Source: Acetatifactor sp.
GTDB taxonomy: Bacteria; Bacillota; Clostridia; Lachnospirales; Lachnospiraceae
Reading direction: 5' to 3'
Length of the DNA: 6,510 nucleotides
NCBI GenBank assembly: GCA_024699575.1
Contig: JAILPF010000065.1
Span: 1-6,510, forward strand
Shown here: in pieces, positions 6,000 through 6,510 of the stretch
How positions within the stretch are numbered: the first letter of the stretch is position 1
Layout of the letters: the number at the start of each line of letters is the position of its first letter
Position numbers and translations under genes: made by a program
The notes under the pieces: model-generated
Databases searched by the model: none
Told to the model about the DNA's origin: nothing
The model's input: the letters and a program-made list of their open reading frames with translations, nothing else

Positions 6000-6510
6000 A
6001 ACATTGAATTATGAAAAGGGAGCGGCACCTTTATACGCGCAGATTGAAGAGATACTCAAAAAAAAGATTGAATCGGGAGAATATAAAAAAGGCGAAATCA
6101 TTCCCGGCGAAAAGGAGCTTATGGAGCAGTTTGGTGTCTCCAGAGTGACAGTGAGACAGGCCATGGGAGCACTTGCAAACGGCGGATATGTCAAAAGTCA
6201 GAGAGGAGTCGGTACAGAAGTAATCTTCGACAAAATCAACGAACACATTAAGGGTGTTATCAGCTTTACTGATGAGATGAAGCTACATAATATTACGATG
6301 GAGACAACCTATTGCACCATGGAAAAACTGCATGCCAATCAACAGATTGCTGCACAGCTTTCCGTGGAGGAGGGGGAGAACTGCTATTGCCTCACCCGTG
6401 TCAGATGTGTGGACGGAAGCCCGTTGGTGTATACGAAAACCTATCTGGTCGCAAAAGCGGATTATCCGACGGATAGTACATACTATAAAGAGTCCTTATA
6501 TAAATATTTA
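5986..6510 (+). CDS. GntR/HutC-family regulator with UTRA domain (3' end outside window)
   Basis: The frame is open from ATG 5986 to the right edge, giving 175 residues of a protein whose family is usually about 240 long. A strong GGAGG (5974-5978) seven bases upstream fixes the start, inside the end of the ROK gene, so the two are translationally linked. Residues 14-80 are a GntR winged helix: PLYAQIEEILKKKIESGEY, then KKGEIIPGEKELMEQFGVSR with recognition helix VSRVTVRQAMGAL, then wing QRGVGTEV. The usual LPSE is IPGE here, a mild deviation. From about residue 90 (KGVISFTDEM) the UTRA effector domain begins, with the typical CLTRVRCVDGSPLVYTKTYL segment (135-154). UTRA regulators commonly sense sugar phosphates or similar metabolites and act as repressors. 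Its tight coupling to the ROK gene suggests the ROK product or pathway supplies the signal, or that it controls a catabolic operon lying beyond the window. Confidence 0.93.
   Translation, partial: MAFHETLNYEKGAAPLYAQIEEILKKKIESGEYKKGEIIPGEKELMEQFGVSRVTVRQAMGALANGGYVKSQRGVGTEVIFDKINEHIKGVISFTDEMKLHNITMETTYCTMEKLHANQQIAAQLSVEEGENCYCLTRVRCVDGSPLVYTKTYLVAKADYPTDSTYYKESLYKYL

Overview
The window looks like chromosomal DNA of a Gram-positive, moderately AT-rich anaerobe of the Bacillota, probably a Clostridia/Lachnospiraceae-type gut bacterium. This is an inference. It rests on strong GGAGG-type ribosome binding sites, AT-rich intergenic regions with near-consensus -35/-10 boxes, and the family make-up: a short ManA, a Bacillus-type ROK fructokinase, an AraR-like GntR/LacI hybrid and a GntR-UTRA regulator. 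All seven genes are on the + strand. No RNA gene, CRISPR array, transposon or phage gene is visible.

Region 1 (1-1840) is the end of a carbohydrate-degradation operon. It holds the C-terminal ~350 residues of a heparinase II/III-family polysaccharide lyase, which overlaps by 35 bases a complete carbon-nitrogen hydrolase of the nitrilase superfamily. The operon closes with a strong intrinsic terminator. Region 2 (1840-3820) is a two-gene sugar-phosphate module: a promoter lying in a 9-bp repeat array, manA (mannose-6-phosphate isomerase) and a ROK fructokinase. Together these two enzymes feed mannose-6-phosphate and fructose into fructose-6-phosphate. Region 3 (3820-6510) begins with its own near-consensus promoter. 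It encodes an AraR-like regulator (GntR DNA-binding domain plus LacI-type sugar-sensing domain), then, after an 88-base gap containing a hairpin, a second ROK protein lacking the usual zinc site, and finally a GntR-UTRA regulator that overlaps the ROK gene by 14 bases and runs off the window.

The window therefore reads as one part of a regulated glycan-use locus: depolymerisation at the left, entry of hexose phosphates into glycolysis in the middle, and sugar sensing with control at the right. The polymer is not identifiable from this window. The least ordinary points are the overlapping lyase-nitrilase pair, the repeat array in the manA promoter (with related sequences upstream of the other two transcription or translation units), and the zinc-less ROK protein lying between two regulators. 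I see no clearly new multi-gene system; these are leads, not established novelties.
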